From positions 4,030,001 through 4,094,000 of the forward strand of contig NC_085068.1 of the NCBI RefSeq assembly GCF_963662255.1: DNA of 64,000 bases. The letters run 5' to 3'. Each line of letters opens with the position of its first letter. Within the stretch, counting starts at the first letter, position 1. The translations under genes were made by a program, and so were the position numbers. Of this stretch, positions 49,010 to 61,967 are shown piece by piece. The notes below the pieces were generated by a model that was given only the letters and a program-made list of their open reading frames with translations, was not told the DNA's origin and made no database searches. The DNA is from Cinclus cinclus (Eukaryota > Chordata > Aves > Passeriformes > Cinclidae).

Positions 49010-49600
49010 TCTTCTATTACAATGAAAGAAATACAAAGAGGGTCTTTGAGTGCCGAGCTGAAAGTGGTGATTTCTGCTTTGCTTTGCCAGAAATCCCCGT
49101 TGGTGCCAGCGTGGCAGGTGACAGTGACCACTCCAAGTCTTCACCTGAATAACTTCAAAACGAGCCATGGAGGAGACAGACGTTTCCTCAGAGCTGGATC
49201 TTGCCCTTCCCCTGGCTGGCTCGGAGATCTCAGGTGCTAAAAGCTCTCTGTAAAAGCGTTTTGCACCGCACTCACCTGCAGGCACCTGCTGCCTCCTCTG
49301 CTGCCTTCCCCCCCGGCATTGCTGGCTCCGAGCAGTCCCAGGCTCCTGGCACCTGCCTCCAGCCCTTCGGTGGCTCTCTGCACCCTCCTCCCGAGCCCCC
49401 CGAGATGTTTCGTGATGCTCTGACTCTTCCCACTGCTCCCCCTCCCCACAGGGTTCACACCTTCCCCCAGGTTAGGCTGGCAAGCTCCAGCCCAAGGGAC
49501 AGGGAAAAACATCCTGCGTTATCCCCAAATACAGGCTCTGGGGCTTGCCAACAGTCAGGAAGAAGCGACAGACACAGGTTTTGTTCTCATCTTGCAAAAA
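49010..49600. other. Short intergenic gap, guanylate cyclase promoter side
   Basis: GC content rises around 49150-49500. An ATG in good context with a donor (MARFEVIQ|gtgaag, 49134-49165 region, minus) could be read as an alternative first exon, but its phase does not join the cyclase exon at 47660. Confidence 0.4.
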
Positions 49601-49606
49601 GTAGCA

Positions 49607-49612
49607 TTTATT
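49607..49612 (-). terminator. CELA2A: CELA2 polyadenylation signal AATAAA
   Basis: Minus-strand AATAAA about 135 nt after the elastase stop codon; the short UTR suits a pancreatic protease mRNA. Confidence 0.8.
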
Positions 49613-49745
49613 TCACTACTTTTTGGTTTAATTCTTGCATTGTTAAAAGCATAATTTCCCAGTTCTTTGTGATCAAAGGTGTCAGGATTATGACTTTATC
49701 AAAACTGCTCTCCATCTTGGCATCTCTCATTCAGTTCTCATTAGA

Positions 49746-52700
49746 TTAGTTGTTCGCCATAACCTACAAAAATGTAAAACAAATGAAAACCCAGATCATG
49801 AGACACAAGAATTTGTGAACGGTGTGTGTTGTATCCAAGTCACAGGATTTAAATAACTGAAATAAGATTTTTGCTTCTCAGTGCAAGTGTATATTAAATT
49901 AAAAGATGTTTGACATTCCAGACTTGAGCTGCATGTGCTACCTTTTAGGATGCATTTGCAACAATCAGTGTATTGATGAATGCAAATTTGAGTGATCACT
50001 TCTAAAATATACAGTAAATCTTTATGACTACAATAAAACTCTAGGATAAAGGGAGAACGCACTGCTATTGTCAAAACTTATTTTAAAAAGTGAAAAAAAA
50101 ATCGGATATCTGTTTCAGAGGAGGATACTTTCAATTAAGGGTTGAATCAGAGTGACAGAGTTCCCTTAGCAGGCGGCAGAAATGCCAGTGAGAGAAGCCC
50201 AGCACAGCCAAGTGTCTGCTCTGCAGCAGCAGCTCCCAGTGCCTCACCTGCTCGATCCAGCTGTTGTAGGCAGAGACTCGAGTGAACACAGAGGGTTTCT
50301 GGTAGTAGTTGCAGCCAAGAGAAGAGCCAAAGCTGACGATGCCATGCACTTCCCACCTGCCATCAGCCCCTTGGCAGTTCAGTGGGCCCCCAGAGTCCCC
50401 CTGGGAGGAAGGGGAACAGAGTCACAGTGTGAGCAGCTCCTCTGTGGGGTTTTCAACCTGTTCTTCCCATCAGGCTTGCTTGTCTAAACCCCAGCCCTGA
50501 GAGGGGACTCACGTTACAGCTGGAGATGATTCCATCCCCACCAGCACAAACCATGGTGGGTTTCACCGTCTTTCCCCACCAGGAAGGTTTGGAGCAGGTT
50601 GCATAATCCACCACCAGCAGAAGGCCTTGCTGCAGGTCATCAGGAAGGGGTCCATTTGCTGAGAGAGAACAGAAACAGAGTCATGGTACCAGCTGGCACT
50701 GAAGGAATAATAAAACTGCTCTGCTAAATTTCTCTTAGGATCTGGGTACCATCACTCCAGGTAAAACACTCCATAGGGGCTGTATTAAAGGAGAAGCTGT
50801 TATAGGTATGAATGTCCCTTAGTTCCATTCTTTTATATACACCTTAACTTACTAAAAATTTGCATTCCATTAAAAATGTCTCACTGTTAAAGAAATAAGT
50901 GTCTAGTCTTTTTCTAGGAGTTTGCAATTTACTTATCCCTCAAGGAATTGCCTCCTGAGCCAAGCTGACACCTCTGCTCAACTCTCTGAGATTTTCTTCA
51001 CATTTATTCCCTTATGTGTCTTCAGATATTCAGCAGGTGTGTTGGGATTAGCAAATGCACCTGTCTGCACACTATTAACATTTGCATTACAATAGCTCCT
51101 AAAAGCTCAATAAAGGCCCCTCAGGTGCATTACCAGCTCTATTAAAATGAAAATAGACTTGAAAGAGAAAAATCATAATGTGTGAGTGAAGTGGGACCTA
51201 ATATAATAAACTACCTCACTACAGAGAGTTTTGAGGGGATCTTGGGCACCATCAACAGTCTTTGTCATCAATCTCAGAGGAGAAGGCACTTCTGAAAGTT
51301 GGGGATTTTTTTATTCCACGGTTTTGCAATTACCCAAGTACTCACTCTGCAGCCTTCCCCAGCCGGTGACATAGCAGGCAGTGTTGGAGGACAGGATGCT
51401 TTGGGCAGGGGGCAGGCAGGCCAGCTGAATCTGGTCACTTAAGGTGACGTGCTTAGAGAGCTTGATCAAAGCAATGTCGTACCTGTGGTGACATGTAGGA
51501 GAGTGAGGGAGAGAAGGAGAAGTTTAAAAGGTTTGCAAGATGGATTAAGGCACAGTAGCCTGAGCACTCAGCAGTTACACAGCACTTGGCCTTTTCAGAA
51601 GAGAAGCAAGGGAGCAAAGGCCAGTGCACAAGCAGCAAAGATTCCTGCACCCTAGAGCAATGGGGAAATTCATGGACTGGAAGGCTATTCCCTGCAGAAA
51701 TGCCTGTTTTCCTGAAGGCAGAAAGTTGTCATTTACAGGTTTTCTTCATCAAAACCAAGCATATGTTAGGACTTGCTCCAAGGTTGGAACTGAGGTGATT
51801 TCTCTGTTATTCCTCTTTAGGCTGCAGCAGCACAAAGGGGTCCCTCAGCCACGTGGATACTAATGATCAATAATTCTGTGTCTGTGCTGCTGGTAGGAGG
51901 GCTTCAAAGAGTGTTGTATAAAATGCTTCATTCCCTTTCCTTGTACAAGAGATATCGTTCCAACCCAAGCATGAATATACATAATGGCTTCTGGAAACAC
52001 TACTAATCAATAAGAAATTAATATTGTTATTTGTTTGTATTCTCTTGAGGGGGAAGGTACAAACTGGACACGTAACAGGAGGCTCTAAACATGAATGTAA
52101 TTGCCAGGTGGGTTGGATTCAGGCAGTTTGATTTCTACCCTCCACCAAAAAACTGAAAAAATACCTGCTGCCAGCTTACCCATTTGCAACGCGCTGCGGA
52201 TCCCAGTTCTCATTAACAATGATCTTTTCTGGAGACAGTGCAATTGATCCTTGTTCCTCAGCTGCTAGGTTGTATTTTCCAAGAAACACTCGGTATGTCC
52301 GAGAAGAGCTGGGCAAGAAGAGGATGAGCACTCAGTTATGCAGCTGCTGCTCAGGCACCTGCATCTTTGGCTCCTGAGAGATCTCATAAGAACATCCTCG
52401 ACTGTAATCTCTCATCACAGGCATGGTTTGTCTGGAGCTGAGCCAGTGATTTGCTAAGGGCAAAGATTGTGTTCTAGACCTCATAATCATTTCATCTCTA
52501 CGCTGTCCTGCTCAAGGTCTCCTTAACAAACTCAAGGTGCCTCCAATCTTTGCAGGGTTCAATGCAGTAACAATTTGGACTTTTTTTTTTGACAGCCATA
52601 AATAGCTTCAATAAAAACAACTGTGTGATAGATACAATATGTAGGATTTATAACAATAACATGCAGCCCATCCTTCATGTTTCATATTATATTTGCTACA

Positions 52701-54121
52701 ATTTCATGTTACAATAACCATATGCTACCGGAGCAAAATGGGATTGTATTTGTGGAAACAGATTTGATGATGAAATGACATTGCTGCACCTGGTAATTTC
52801 TTTGTTACACTGCCAAATAGTATGAAGAGTTTACTAAAAATGATTGTTATATTCAAAATATTTGTGATTACTCAAACTATTTTGATTATTTCCAGGGAGT
52901 GGATTGCTGAGTTAATTTGTGCATCTCACTGACACGTATGTTACATATGTTACAGCTGATTTTAATAGCAACTTGAAAATAAAAGGATATTTGTAGTTTG
53001 TTTATGGAAAATGAAGAGTATATAGTTCAGGTAACTGGGTTTTTTTTTCCCTTTTACATTATGAAAATAAAGAGATGTCATTCTCCAGACTTTTGATCAA
53101 AAGATACAACGCGAAACTCAGAGCTTTCAACTGAGAAAGGAAGAACTGGCATTGATACAGTTTTCATTCATCTCTTTCTGCTCATGTGCTGTTTCTTGGG
53201 TCAGATTTATCTTCATTACTCACCTGATGCAGTGGGCAGCTGTCAGTACCCAGTTGGTGGCAATGAGGGTTCCCCCACAGGTGTGACGCCACTTGCCATT
53301 GGAATTGTATTGAAGGGAGGCCTGGGATCAAGGAACCAAGTAAGGCTCATTTTTGAAAAATGAAAAGCCAAGTAAGGCTTTTTTGCTCATTTTTCATCAT
53401 TGTGCTTTGTTCCTGCACCCAGAACACAACTTGCTGGTGGTTGGTGAAGTTTCCAACTCCTGACCACAGAAAGACTTTCCCTCCTTCCCTATCATCCAAA
53501 GCATGATTTTTAAAATATATCTTGTTTAAATAGCCCAAGTCTATTTGGCTTTAATCAAGAGCCTACGTTACAAGCAAAATGCAGCACATTCAGAGCTTTC
53601 TTTAAAAGTCTGGGAACTTTAGGATTGATCAGAACAGATGAGACAAAACCCAAGACATGTCAGGCAAGATGCATCAAATGGAATTTAAGAGGTGGTTTTA
53701 TTCAGCTGTGCTGTGCAGAGATAGCACAGCCCCAGTTGTTCCAGGGAAAGCACAGAATGACCAACCTGCCAGGGCCAGCTGTATGGTCTTGCATTTTCCC
53801 CTCCAACAACTCTGGACACAAGAGGGGGGTAGGCAGGAACCCCGCAGCCAAATGCTAGAAGACATACAAATAGGATTTGTGTTTTGAAAGTAGGTTTAAA
53901 AAATACCTGTATGATATGAAACAGCACAGCACCCAGTTACTCTTTCAAAAACCCTTGTAATGATCATCTTATTTTTCCTTTGATGCAGAATGGTCAATTT
54001 GTCTTAAAAAAAGGAAAGTTGTTTTTAGATTTTAATTAACATTTTCTTTTAAAACTAAAGCAGAAGTTGGACACGTACCTGCAGGTGCCAGAGTCAACAA
54101 AGCAAAGAGGATTCCAAACAT
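49746..54121 (-). CDS. CELA2A: Chymotrypsin-like elastase 2 precursor (270 aa, 8 exons)
   Basis: This is a secreted pancreatic serine endopeptidase of food digestion. Exons: 54079-54121, 53766-53854, 53224-53321, 52180-52308, 51346-51482, 50513-50658, 50248-50400, 49746-49763; all AG/GT, phases consistent, 813 nt with TAA. The signal peptide is [14 protein letters not shown]. The activation peptide starts at [14 protein letters not shown], and trypsin cleavage exposes VVGGENARP at residue 30. The catalytic triad is His74 (LTAAHC), Asp122 (YDIAL) and Ser217 (GDSGGP). The specificity-pocket base is Ser in SSCNGDSGG, as in elastase 2, which prefers bulky hydrophobic residues. The short final exon encodes VMANN, like the VIANN end of human CELA2A (269 aa). 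The gene is intact. I cannot distinguish CELA2A from CELA2B-type naming in a bird. Confidence 0.96.
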
Positions 54122-54160
54122 GGTGCCAGTTCCTGGGTGTTGCAGGCTCCACTCCATACC

Positions 54161-54168
54161 ATTTTATA
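54161..54168 (-). promoter_or_regulatory. CELA2A: CELA2 TATA box (TATAAAAT)
   Basis: Minus-strand TATAAAAT 40 bp before the ATG implies a very short leader of about 10-15 nt, as is usual in pancreatic protease genes. An E-box CATATG lies about 20 bp further upstream. Confidence 0.8.
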
Positions 54169-54497
54169 TGGTGTCCTTTATCTCTGGGACATATGACTTA
54201 AAATGCAGAGCTATTGCAAAACCAATGGAAAACTTGTGTCACTGTGGGATAATTCTTTATATACATAAGTTGCTAAAAATCCCCATTTAGGTGGACCTTG
54301 GATCCTATATAAACAACTTGGTTTAAAAAATTCCAAATTAGTTACTTATTATCTGTACCAGCTGTTTGAATTTCCATTGCCTTGGAAAGTCATCACAAGG
54401 GTGTTCACAGAAGGAAAATGTTTAATTATTTTAACACTTGGTGGCATATCAGCAGTAAGTGTCTGATATATTCAGACAATGATAGATTCAGATGTGT

Positions 54498-54562
54498 TGG
54501 TGGGGTTGGATTAGTTGATCTTTAGAGGTTCCCTTCCTACCTTAGTTATTGTACAATTCTAC
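54498..54562 (+). mobile_element. CR1 LINE 3' end
   Basis: ggttggattagttgatcttt, followed by agaggttcccttcctacctt and a run ending in gtacaattct, is the diagnostic CR1 3' terminus with a decayed attctatg-type tail. Severely truncated copy. Confidence 0.85.
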
Positions 54563-55954
54563 AACTGCTTGGGGTTTTATTTTGGTCTGGGGTCTGCTTT
54601 GGTTTTGTTTGTGTGGAACCAAATCTATCCCATTGTACTGACTGAAAACCTGTATCTTCTTTCCCAGATCAGGTTGCATGTGTTTTAGTATGCCAGACTT
54701 CTTCAATAAACCAGACTGCAACCACTTTGAAGTGGAACATACTTCAAGTCATACAAAGAACCAGCTGTCTATGATGAAGCAGAAACCCTGGTATGTTGTG
54801 GTGAGTCAGACTCCATTCCTTTCCTATTTCCCTTTTGTTAGATCAGCAGCACAGCCCTGGAAGAGAACAGGGCTCCTGCAGCATTGCAAATGAGCCTGTG
54901 TACACCCCAGAGCAGTGCTGCACCTGTGCTAGAACACCCTGTGAGTTTGTTAACGAAAAAGAGCAAAGCACTTTCACTCACAGGACAAAAAGCAGGGAAG
55001 ACCAGGCATTTACACCCCTCTGCAGATGCTGCCACAAAAGGAAATTGATTTCTGACATTTGAGTCTAGTGACTAGACATCAACACTTACGCCTGCCTCTT
55101 GTTTTCTTTTGGTCTTCTACTACAGGAATTTTCTACCCTCGGTCACCTTTCCATCCACCAACCATTGAAAAACTGTTGCTGGTTATTCCAAAAACAAAAA
55201 CAAAGCCAGGACACCCATAGAGAGGGAACAAACTTACTAGAATGGAAACAAGTATCATAATGCCAGTTTTGCAACCAGAGCTGTGTTGCACACAGATACC
55301 AACCAAGGGGTTCAAAAATGCTGAAATAAATCTAATGTTTAATGTCAGGATTAACAAGCAGCAAAATCCCTGATTTCCAGAGCTTCCATTCAGTAGCAGG
55401 TACTGTTTTGGATGAAAGATGCCTGGAGCACACATGTGCAAGGCAGAAATACAGAATGCTTTGCTGTTTTGTTTGCTTCCCAAGAATGTACTTTCCTACC
55501 CAGACAATAGCACTTGAGAAAGCTGCATTTTGAATTGCAAATTGGATCAACCAAACCTTATTCCAGCATCTTGTATTTATTATCTAACAAAAGCAGAAAC
55601 CAGGATTAACAGAAGTGCAGAACTGAGATTCTGATTTTTTTTCCCATTAATTTGTTGGCACTTTTCTTAGCATTCAAATTTATAAGTTTAACTTCCATGT
55701 CACTATCATTTTCACTGAATTCCAACCAGAAGTATAAATTTCAGAAGGTCAATTACTATTTTAACTTCCCGTGTTTGTTGTGTGCTTGTAAATGTGGAAT
55801 TTTATTTCGATCTTTAAGCATTTCTGCATTTCACAAATAGAACCTTCTGCTCTCTTGAATACTGTAAATAGGGAAACCCTATTTCTTTTCCTCCCTTCTT
55901 CATGGAGGAATTCTGAAACAGTTCTTTTGTTATGGAAGAAATGCTCGTAGGAAT

Positions 55955-56075
55955 CCTAATATATTTAATGTAAAATATTTATATTTAATGTAAAAGTTAA
56001 TTTAATGTAATTTATAAATGTTTACTTGTAAATGTTAATTTAATGTAATTTATACTTATATTTAATGTAAATTCT
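55955..56075 (+). repeat. AT-rich imperfect tandem repeat (ttaatgtaa core)
   Basis: At least five spaced copies of tttaatgtaa, within longer duplications of aatttaatgtaatttata. Confidence 0.8.
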
Positions 56076-56969
56076 CAAAGCTGTTTTGTTTTTCCTTCTA
56101 TTCATGCTTTATGTGATGGTAGCTTATCCACCTTTTCCAGGCCTAAATAGTCTTCCTTGGACTCCATGGGTGTCCATGCTGCTGGTAATTCTGCCAGGGA
56201 ACATCAAATGGCTCAGCCTCCAGCTGATAGCATGGTGGCTTGGAAATAGCCCCCTGGAAGCTCTTATCATCTTCATGCCAGATGTTTCACAGAAACTAAG
56301 AAGCTCATGGAACTTCAGTGAGAGAGAAGGAGCTTCTGGTATGTTCTGTTAAAGCAGAATAGTAAATGTCTCCTCCAATTCACAATGTACCTGTGTACAA
56401 CTTATAAGGACCCTGTTGCTTCCCTGTCTTTATTCCCTTGGAGGCAGTAACTCTGCTACACTAATTAGTAAAGGGAATTATCTACAGAAAAGTTACAGAC
56501 ACTGAAATCTGCTTTCCTGAGGGATGTTTTTCATCTGAAATTAGACAGTAACCCCTCTGAAAATTTGAATTTAAATCCTGACCCAATTTTTCCTTGGGAC
56601 CACCAACTGTGCCAAATTAATTACTTGCTGAATGGCTGTTAAATCTGCTGCTTGATGGTTCTCTGGAATCGTTTCTGTGTTCTTCAAAGTAGAGCTTAGC
56701 CTTCATTCCTCAGGATAGAACAAGGTTATACTGAGCAAGGAAATGGAGATAAGCTTTACCCTGTGTATTTTTGTCACTTGTTGTGCCTTCCAAGTTGTCT
56801 TATATCCATCTTATATCCATTTATATATTATTTTTCACACTGTATTTGCAGTCAATACTGGCCGCAGATGTAACATAAGGCTCTGCTTATCTAAACTGGG
56901 TGGGCAGCAAAAGCAGGAGAGAACAGAGACATAACCAACAAAAAAACCCAACCACACTTCAGCAATCAG

Positions 56970-59285
56970 ATTAGACTGAAAGATATTTATTTAGAAACAA
57001 CAGCTTTGGTATTTTAAAACCAAACAACCTGTAAGTCACTAGAAAGTGGGATGTCTTCCCCCATAGCCAAAACAAATCAATGCACAAAGTCTCAATAGGC
57101 TTAGAATAGAAAACCTGTAGATCAGCATTTCCAAGTGTATATCCAGAAAACCATTTCATTAAATTGATTTTGCACTCTACAGTCAAAAAGGTTGAAAAGC
57201 CTGTTACAAGAACTTAGATATCTAGTTCAATTGACTGTTACTGAAGTGGAGGAAAAAATAACATGCTCCCCCTCCCCCCAAGCAATAAATTAAAAACTGT
57301 ATACCAGAAAGGAAGTTACACTAAAGTTTTCTAGTTAACTATCAGAAGGGAATCATCATCCTTTATTTTTCTGTAAAATAATAAAAAAAAAAAACAAAAA
57401 AAACCCGGATCAAAATATCAAAGGACTTATATCTTCAAGTATTTTCACCAAATGGATTACTCCTAGGGAACTGAATAGCTTACAGGGAAAGGAAACATCT
57501 GTTACACAAGCTTCTGGGATTAACTATTGAATCACCACACCTTCCAAGTCTCAGATTCCTGTAATAGCAAGGCACAAAAGGATTGTTGCTTTCAAATGGT
57601 TCTTGCTCTCAGCTGTAAAATTGCCAGGTGTCTTGTGCAAATGGAGGCTGAAAGCAGGACTAAGTTCACCTGGATGTGGGGATGTTCCCATTCAATTAAT
57701 GGAACAGGGTGTTATTTCAAGACCATCTATCTTGCTTACTGCTACAGATTCTGAGCTTCAGCTGGTTTCCACTCCTTCCCTGTTTCTGGAATCAAGTTCT
57801 GCATCACCTTCATTTGAAGCAGGTCCAACTGAGACAAGGCAGCAGAGTTGTTTGCCCTGCAGTGCCCAGGAGGACGAGGTGTCAGGGCAGCCCTGGGCTG
57901 TGGCTGTGAAGCCTCTGGGCACTTCAGCAGGCAGAGTCGGGGACAGTCACCTGCAGCAATGGTTAACAAGTCACTTGGTAGAAGGCAGAAGGCAAGTCTT
58001 GGAGATGACAAAGGCAACTGGATAGACAACAGTGAAAGGACATAATTACATAATTCCAAGGACACATTTCAGATGCATGTCAGGGCACAGCTGTTACACA
58101 ATGACTGACATCAACTCCTAAGCCCTTCCTTCCCTTGCACTGAGGTTCTGATCGTGATCAGAGGCTTGTAACTGCAGTTGTCTGATACACATTTCCATCC
58201 TACCTCTTCCTAGGTTAGTTTGTCTGGATACAAGCACCTCCCACTCAATCTTTTATTAGATCACAGGTATTCAGACCTGCTTGGGATCAGGCTTGATCTC
58301 CAGTGCTCAAAATGACAAAACCAGTGAGCCAACAGGGAAATTTCCAACTCACTTTAAACACCCCTCACATACCAGCTGTCAAGTTTAGTTCAAAACCTTC
58401 TGTTCAGCCTTAGCTATCCAAAATCGAATTTGATCTTATAATTTGGAATAACAGTACAATCTATAGCTAGAACTTTTCCTCTGACAGCTCTGTTTAACTA
58501 TCATCTCCTTTTTTTAAAAAAACAAAACCTACATTTAACTCTGTTCAGCCCTCAGCTGGGAAGACTCTGAATAGCACAACTAGCTCACACAGGAAATCCA
58601 GTCTGGTCTTACATACCCACTTCATATCAACACACAGTCAGAAAATCCCAGTACTAAGAGCAGAGCTCACCATCTATTGTCCATTCTGTGCTAAGTTTTT
58701 TACAGCAAGTAAGTTTTCCAAGGCAACTCAAAACAACTTGAAATTCTTTACACCCAGGTAAAATGCATGAGAGCTTGGAGCCAGAACCTTCAACTCACAG
58801 TACAAAGCACTCAGTACTTTCCTAATTCATTGTTGTATTTTGTCTGACTGGGAGAAACACCAATTCAGCATCTTCCCAAAATGATGGTGGTAAGCGTGGT
58901 TTGATGGAGGACTGCACAGTGTCTATAACAGGAACATGTACCACGAGTCCCAGCAAGTCAGCACCTTCACCCCAGAACACCAGCCTGCCCTGGAGTGTTC
59001 CTGTGTGACATCTTACACATTCAGAGCAGGCAGGCATGCAGGTCTCCACACAGCAGTACAGACAAGTACAGCAGCTCTCTCACATGCTTTCTGGTACTGA
59101 ATAAGAAGCATCATGTCATTACAACTGCAACTGCTGGCCTAGAAACAAGCAATGTCCTACCCTGATGTGTGGAAAAAGGACAGAAAGCTGTGTCTGCCTC
59201 CACCTGCAGCCTCACAAATGTCTAAGGACAGACTATGAGTTTATCTTTCCTAACAATTGTGAGCCCTACTGCCCCAATCCCTGCC
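56970..59285 (-). other. KIAA2013: KIAA2013 3' untranslated region
   Basis: The stretch is non-coding between the KIAA2013 stop and a strong polyadenylation site. Internal minus-strand AATAAA at 58252-58257 and 57362-57367 could give shorter isoforms. Confidence 0.55.
56986..56991 (-). terminator. KIAA2013: Polyadenylation signal with G/T-rich element, probable KIAA2013 end
   Basis: Minus-strand AAATAAATATC, then within 40-60 nt GTGTGGTTGGGTTTTTTTG, is a strong 3' processing site. Confidence 0.65.
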
Positions 59286-61967
59286 CTAATCCTCCTTCTT
59301 GCAAGAAGAGGTCACAGGTCGCTTGTTTCAAGAGAGACTAAAAACCATCACAGTCCAAGACAGAGCCCGTCCATGCACAGCTGACACATCAGGCTGACAA
59401 CACTCAATGGATAGCAGCCAAAAGCAGCAGCCTTATACCTTACTCCTGAAGAGTGGCTTGGCTCCCGGCCCACAATATTCGTTGTAGATGAGTTTGAACA
59501 GAAACAAGTGAAACAAAGTAATTAAGGAGGCCACACTGAACCAGAACAGGAATGGTAAGCCTGGGTATTGCTTGGCCATGTGCTCCTCATGAGCCAGAAT
59601 AGCTTTTAGGTGGAGTGTGTGTCTTAGGTCCTGCAAGTGGACCAAATCTGTTGATATATAAAGCAGTGGTGTGATGGGTTGAGTCACCATGACAGGGAAA
59701 GTGTGACCTCGTGCCTCTGAGGTCAGCTCCACGGGCTCGTTCATACAGCCTGCCTCACATGCATACAGCCTCACAGGCTTGTCCTGGAATTTCACAGACA
59801 CATGCAAGAAGGGCTTTCCTTCAGCATCCAACAGAACAGCTAAATTGATCAAGTCCTTATTGTAATGGATCCCACGTAAGGAATAGCTGTTATGAAGTAC
59901 GTCAGGATCAGCCTGAAACTGAAGATGGTTTTCTGTGAACTGCAGACCCCCAAAACTAAGCACCATTCCCTGCATGAGTCCATGGACTCCAGCTGTCACA
60001 AGACCCTTGCATCCCCGTTTTTGGAGAGTCAGCTTCCACAGGTCTGAGAGCTGCAGGACCTGGGTGACACTGGTCAGCTTTGGTGGCCACAGGTTCTCGG
60101 CGTGCATGGTCGCGTGGCCGCTGAAGCAGTGGTCAGCATAGTTCAGGCTGGCTTCAATCTTCTCCCTGTCCTCACCCCCGATGAGTGGGTCTAGCAGGGG
60201 GGCTGGCATAGTTGACAGCACGTAGTAGAGGGTCATGTTGACTGTCTCACTGGATGGGGTATGTGCATCTGTGATCTTTCTCATTTCAATCCCTGGAGCA
60301 AAAGAAAACAACCAATAGCAGAAATTAACTAGGAGGAAAAGAAGATCAAACATGCACATTGATGTTCCATACGCAGGTGTTCTTCATAACATCAAAGAAA
60401 CCTTTGTCCATAAAACACCAAAGTGAAATGTTTCCTTGTGTTTGTCTAAGAAAATACTCTCTGCTATTTGGGAGTTTGAAAATCAAGCTCCCACTAAAGA
60501 CAAAGCTAATTTAACATACAGATGCCTTACAGGCCTGTCATCATAACTGCAAGAATGATCTGTCAAAAGAACATAGTATTTTTATAAAATAGCAAGTTCT
60601 ACATTATTTGGTCAGCTACTCTTTTATGTAAGACATTAATATCTTAAGAAAAAGCATATTTGTAGAACAGTCCTTAACTTCCATGCAGAATCTTTCGTGC
60701 TATCACTAAAGGTCAACTTTATTTCCAACTGACACGAAGGGCAAATCAATGAAATTCCTGAAGCCACGAAAATAATAATGAATAATGATTATAAATCTTC
60801 TTCTATCACTTCCTATACGTAGTCAGGTGTACTCCACTTCGTAAGGCAAGCTGGATTCCAAACCAGGAATGCTGTTTGACCATCCCACAACTCATCAGGA
60901 AGACCAGAGTCTGTGGAGACTTTACAGCAACCAGGACACTGACCTTTCAGCCACCCTCTAAAGCAACTCCATGGAAGTTGAACATCACTTTCTTTACCTG
61001 AAATGAACAAGTCAGACCAGGTCTGCTGGTGCTCCTGGAAAAGATCTTCCACCCCCATCTGCATCACCTCCAGCATCTCTTTCTTGGCTGCCTCCCTCAG
61101 CTTGCTGAAGGTCTCCTCCAGCCTGGAGACATCGATGGGCTCCGAAGTGTACACCACGGAGAGTACAGTCTCATCAAAGTGCGACTTGGGTGCAACCTGC
61201 ACCCGACTTACGAGTTTCTTGGCAGCCACCACCACCAACACCGTCTTGGGGGTGCCGGCCAGCGGCAGGCGGCCGGAGGAGAGCAAAAACTGCCGCTCCT
61301 CCACCTTCTCCAGGCTGGTGGCGAAGCGCCCGCCCAGCACAGAAGCGGAGGGGGCCGAGGCCTCGAAGGCGGCCACCCGCTCGGTGGGGTTGGCGATGCG
61401 GATGCGTTGCATGTAGAGATGTGGCCGGCTCCGGTGGGCCACCACCTCCTCCCGCACCGTCACGCAGTCCCCGGCGCTGGCCCCGGGCCCCGTCTGGACG
61501 CACCGCACCCTCCTCACAGCCCCGTCCCGCAGCGCCGCTAGCGCCGCCCGCGCCTCGCCGCGCCCGCCCAGCGCCCTCAACCGCACCAGCGCCGGGTACT
61601 CGGTGGCGAGAGCCGGGCCCCCGCCGGCCCCCGCGGGCCGTACCCAGAGCCGCCCGGCGGACACGTCCAGCAGCAGGAACCCGTTGCCCGCCACTGCCAG
61701 CCCCGGGGCCCCGCCGGCCCCGGCCGCTTCCTCAGGCAGCGGAAGCGCATCGCCGCGCTGGGTCTGCGCCCGCCAGGCGCCCGCAGCCGCCTGAACGCAG
61801 AGGGCGGCGGGTCCCCGGGGCTCGGCCCCGCGCCCCACGCCCCGCGTCCGCGCCGCGCCCAGGTACCAGTAGGCGACGAGCAACAGCACCAGCAGCAGCA
61901 GCAGGCGCCGCGCCCAGCTGCTGGATAGCAGGCCCGGCAGCCCCTTCAGCCGCTGCTGCAGCCACAT
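59286..61967 (-). CDS. KIAA2013: KIAA2013 membrane glycoprotein-like protein (about 610 aa, 3 exons)
   Basis: This is an uncharacterised conserved vertebrate protein; no enzymatic activity can be read from the sequence. Exon 1 (60998-61967) starts MWLQQRLKGLPGLLSSSWA, which matches the human start, so the in-frame extension up to 62333 is rejected as leader. A membrane anchor, RRLLLLLVLLLVAYWYLG, follows. Exon 2 (59439-60292) contains HATMHAENLWPPKL, ILGLOBAL-type hydrophobic stretches are absent until the C-terminal helix FLFWFSVASLITLFHLFLF, followed by the cytosolic tail YNEYCGPGAKPLFRSK. Human ends SKEDPSV from a further exon; here the best candidate is 59286-59294 (GAG GAT TAG) after an acceptor at 59295, giving SKED and a shorter tail. 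If that exon is wrong, intron read-through gives SKV at 59433. Total is about 24 residues shorter than human, mostly in the GC-rich N-terminal half. Confidence 0.93.

Larger units (their letters stand above)
54169..56969. other. Intergenic region between CELA2 and KIAA2013
   Basis: No gene supported on either strand. The region holds a CR1 tail at 54498 and an AT-rich tandem repeat at 55955. Confidence 0.55.

Noticed and set aside
49134..49285. First cyclase exon encoding MARFEVIQ
   Set aside because: Good Kozak context and donor, but phase 0 joins the exon at 47660 into a stop within ten codons.
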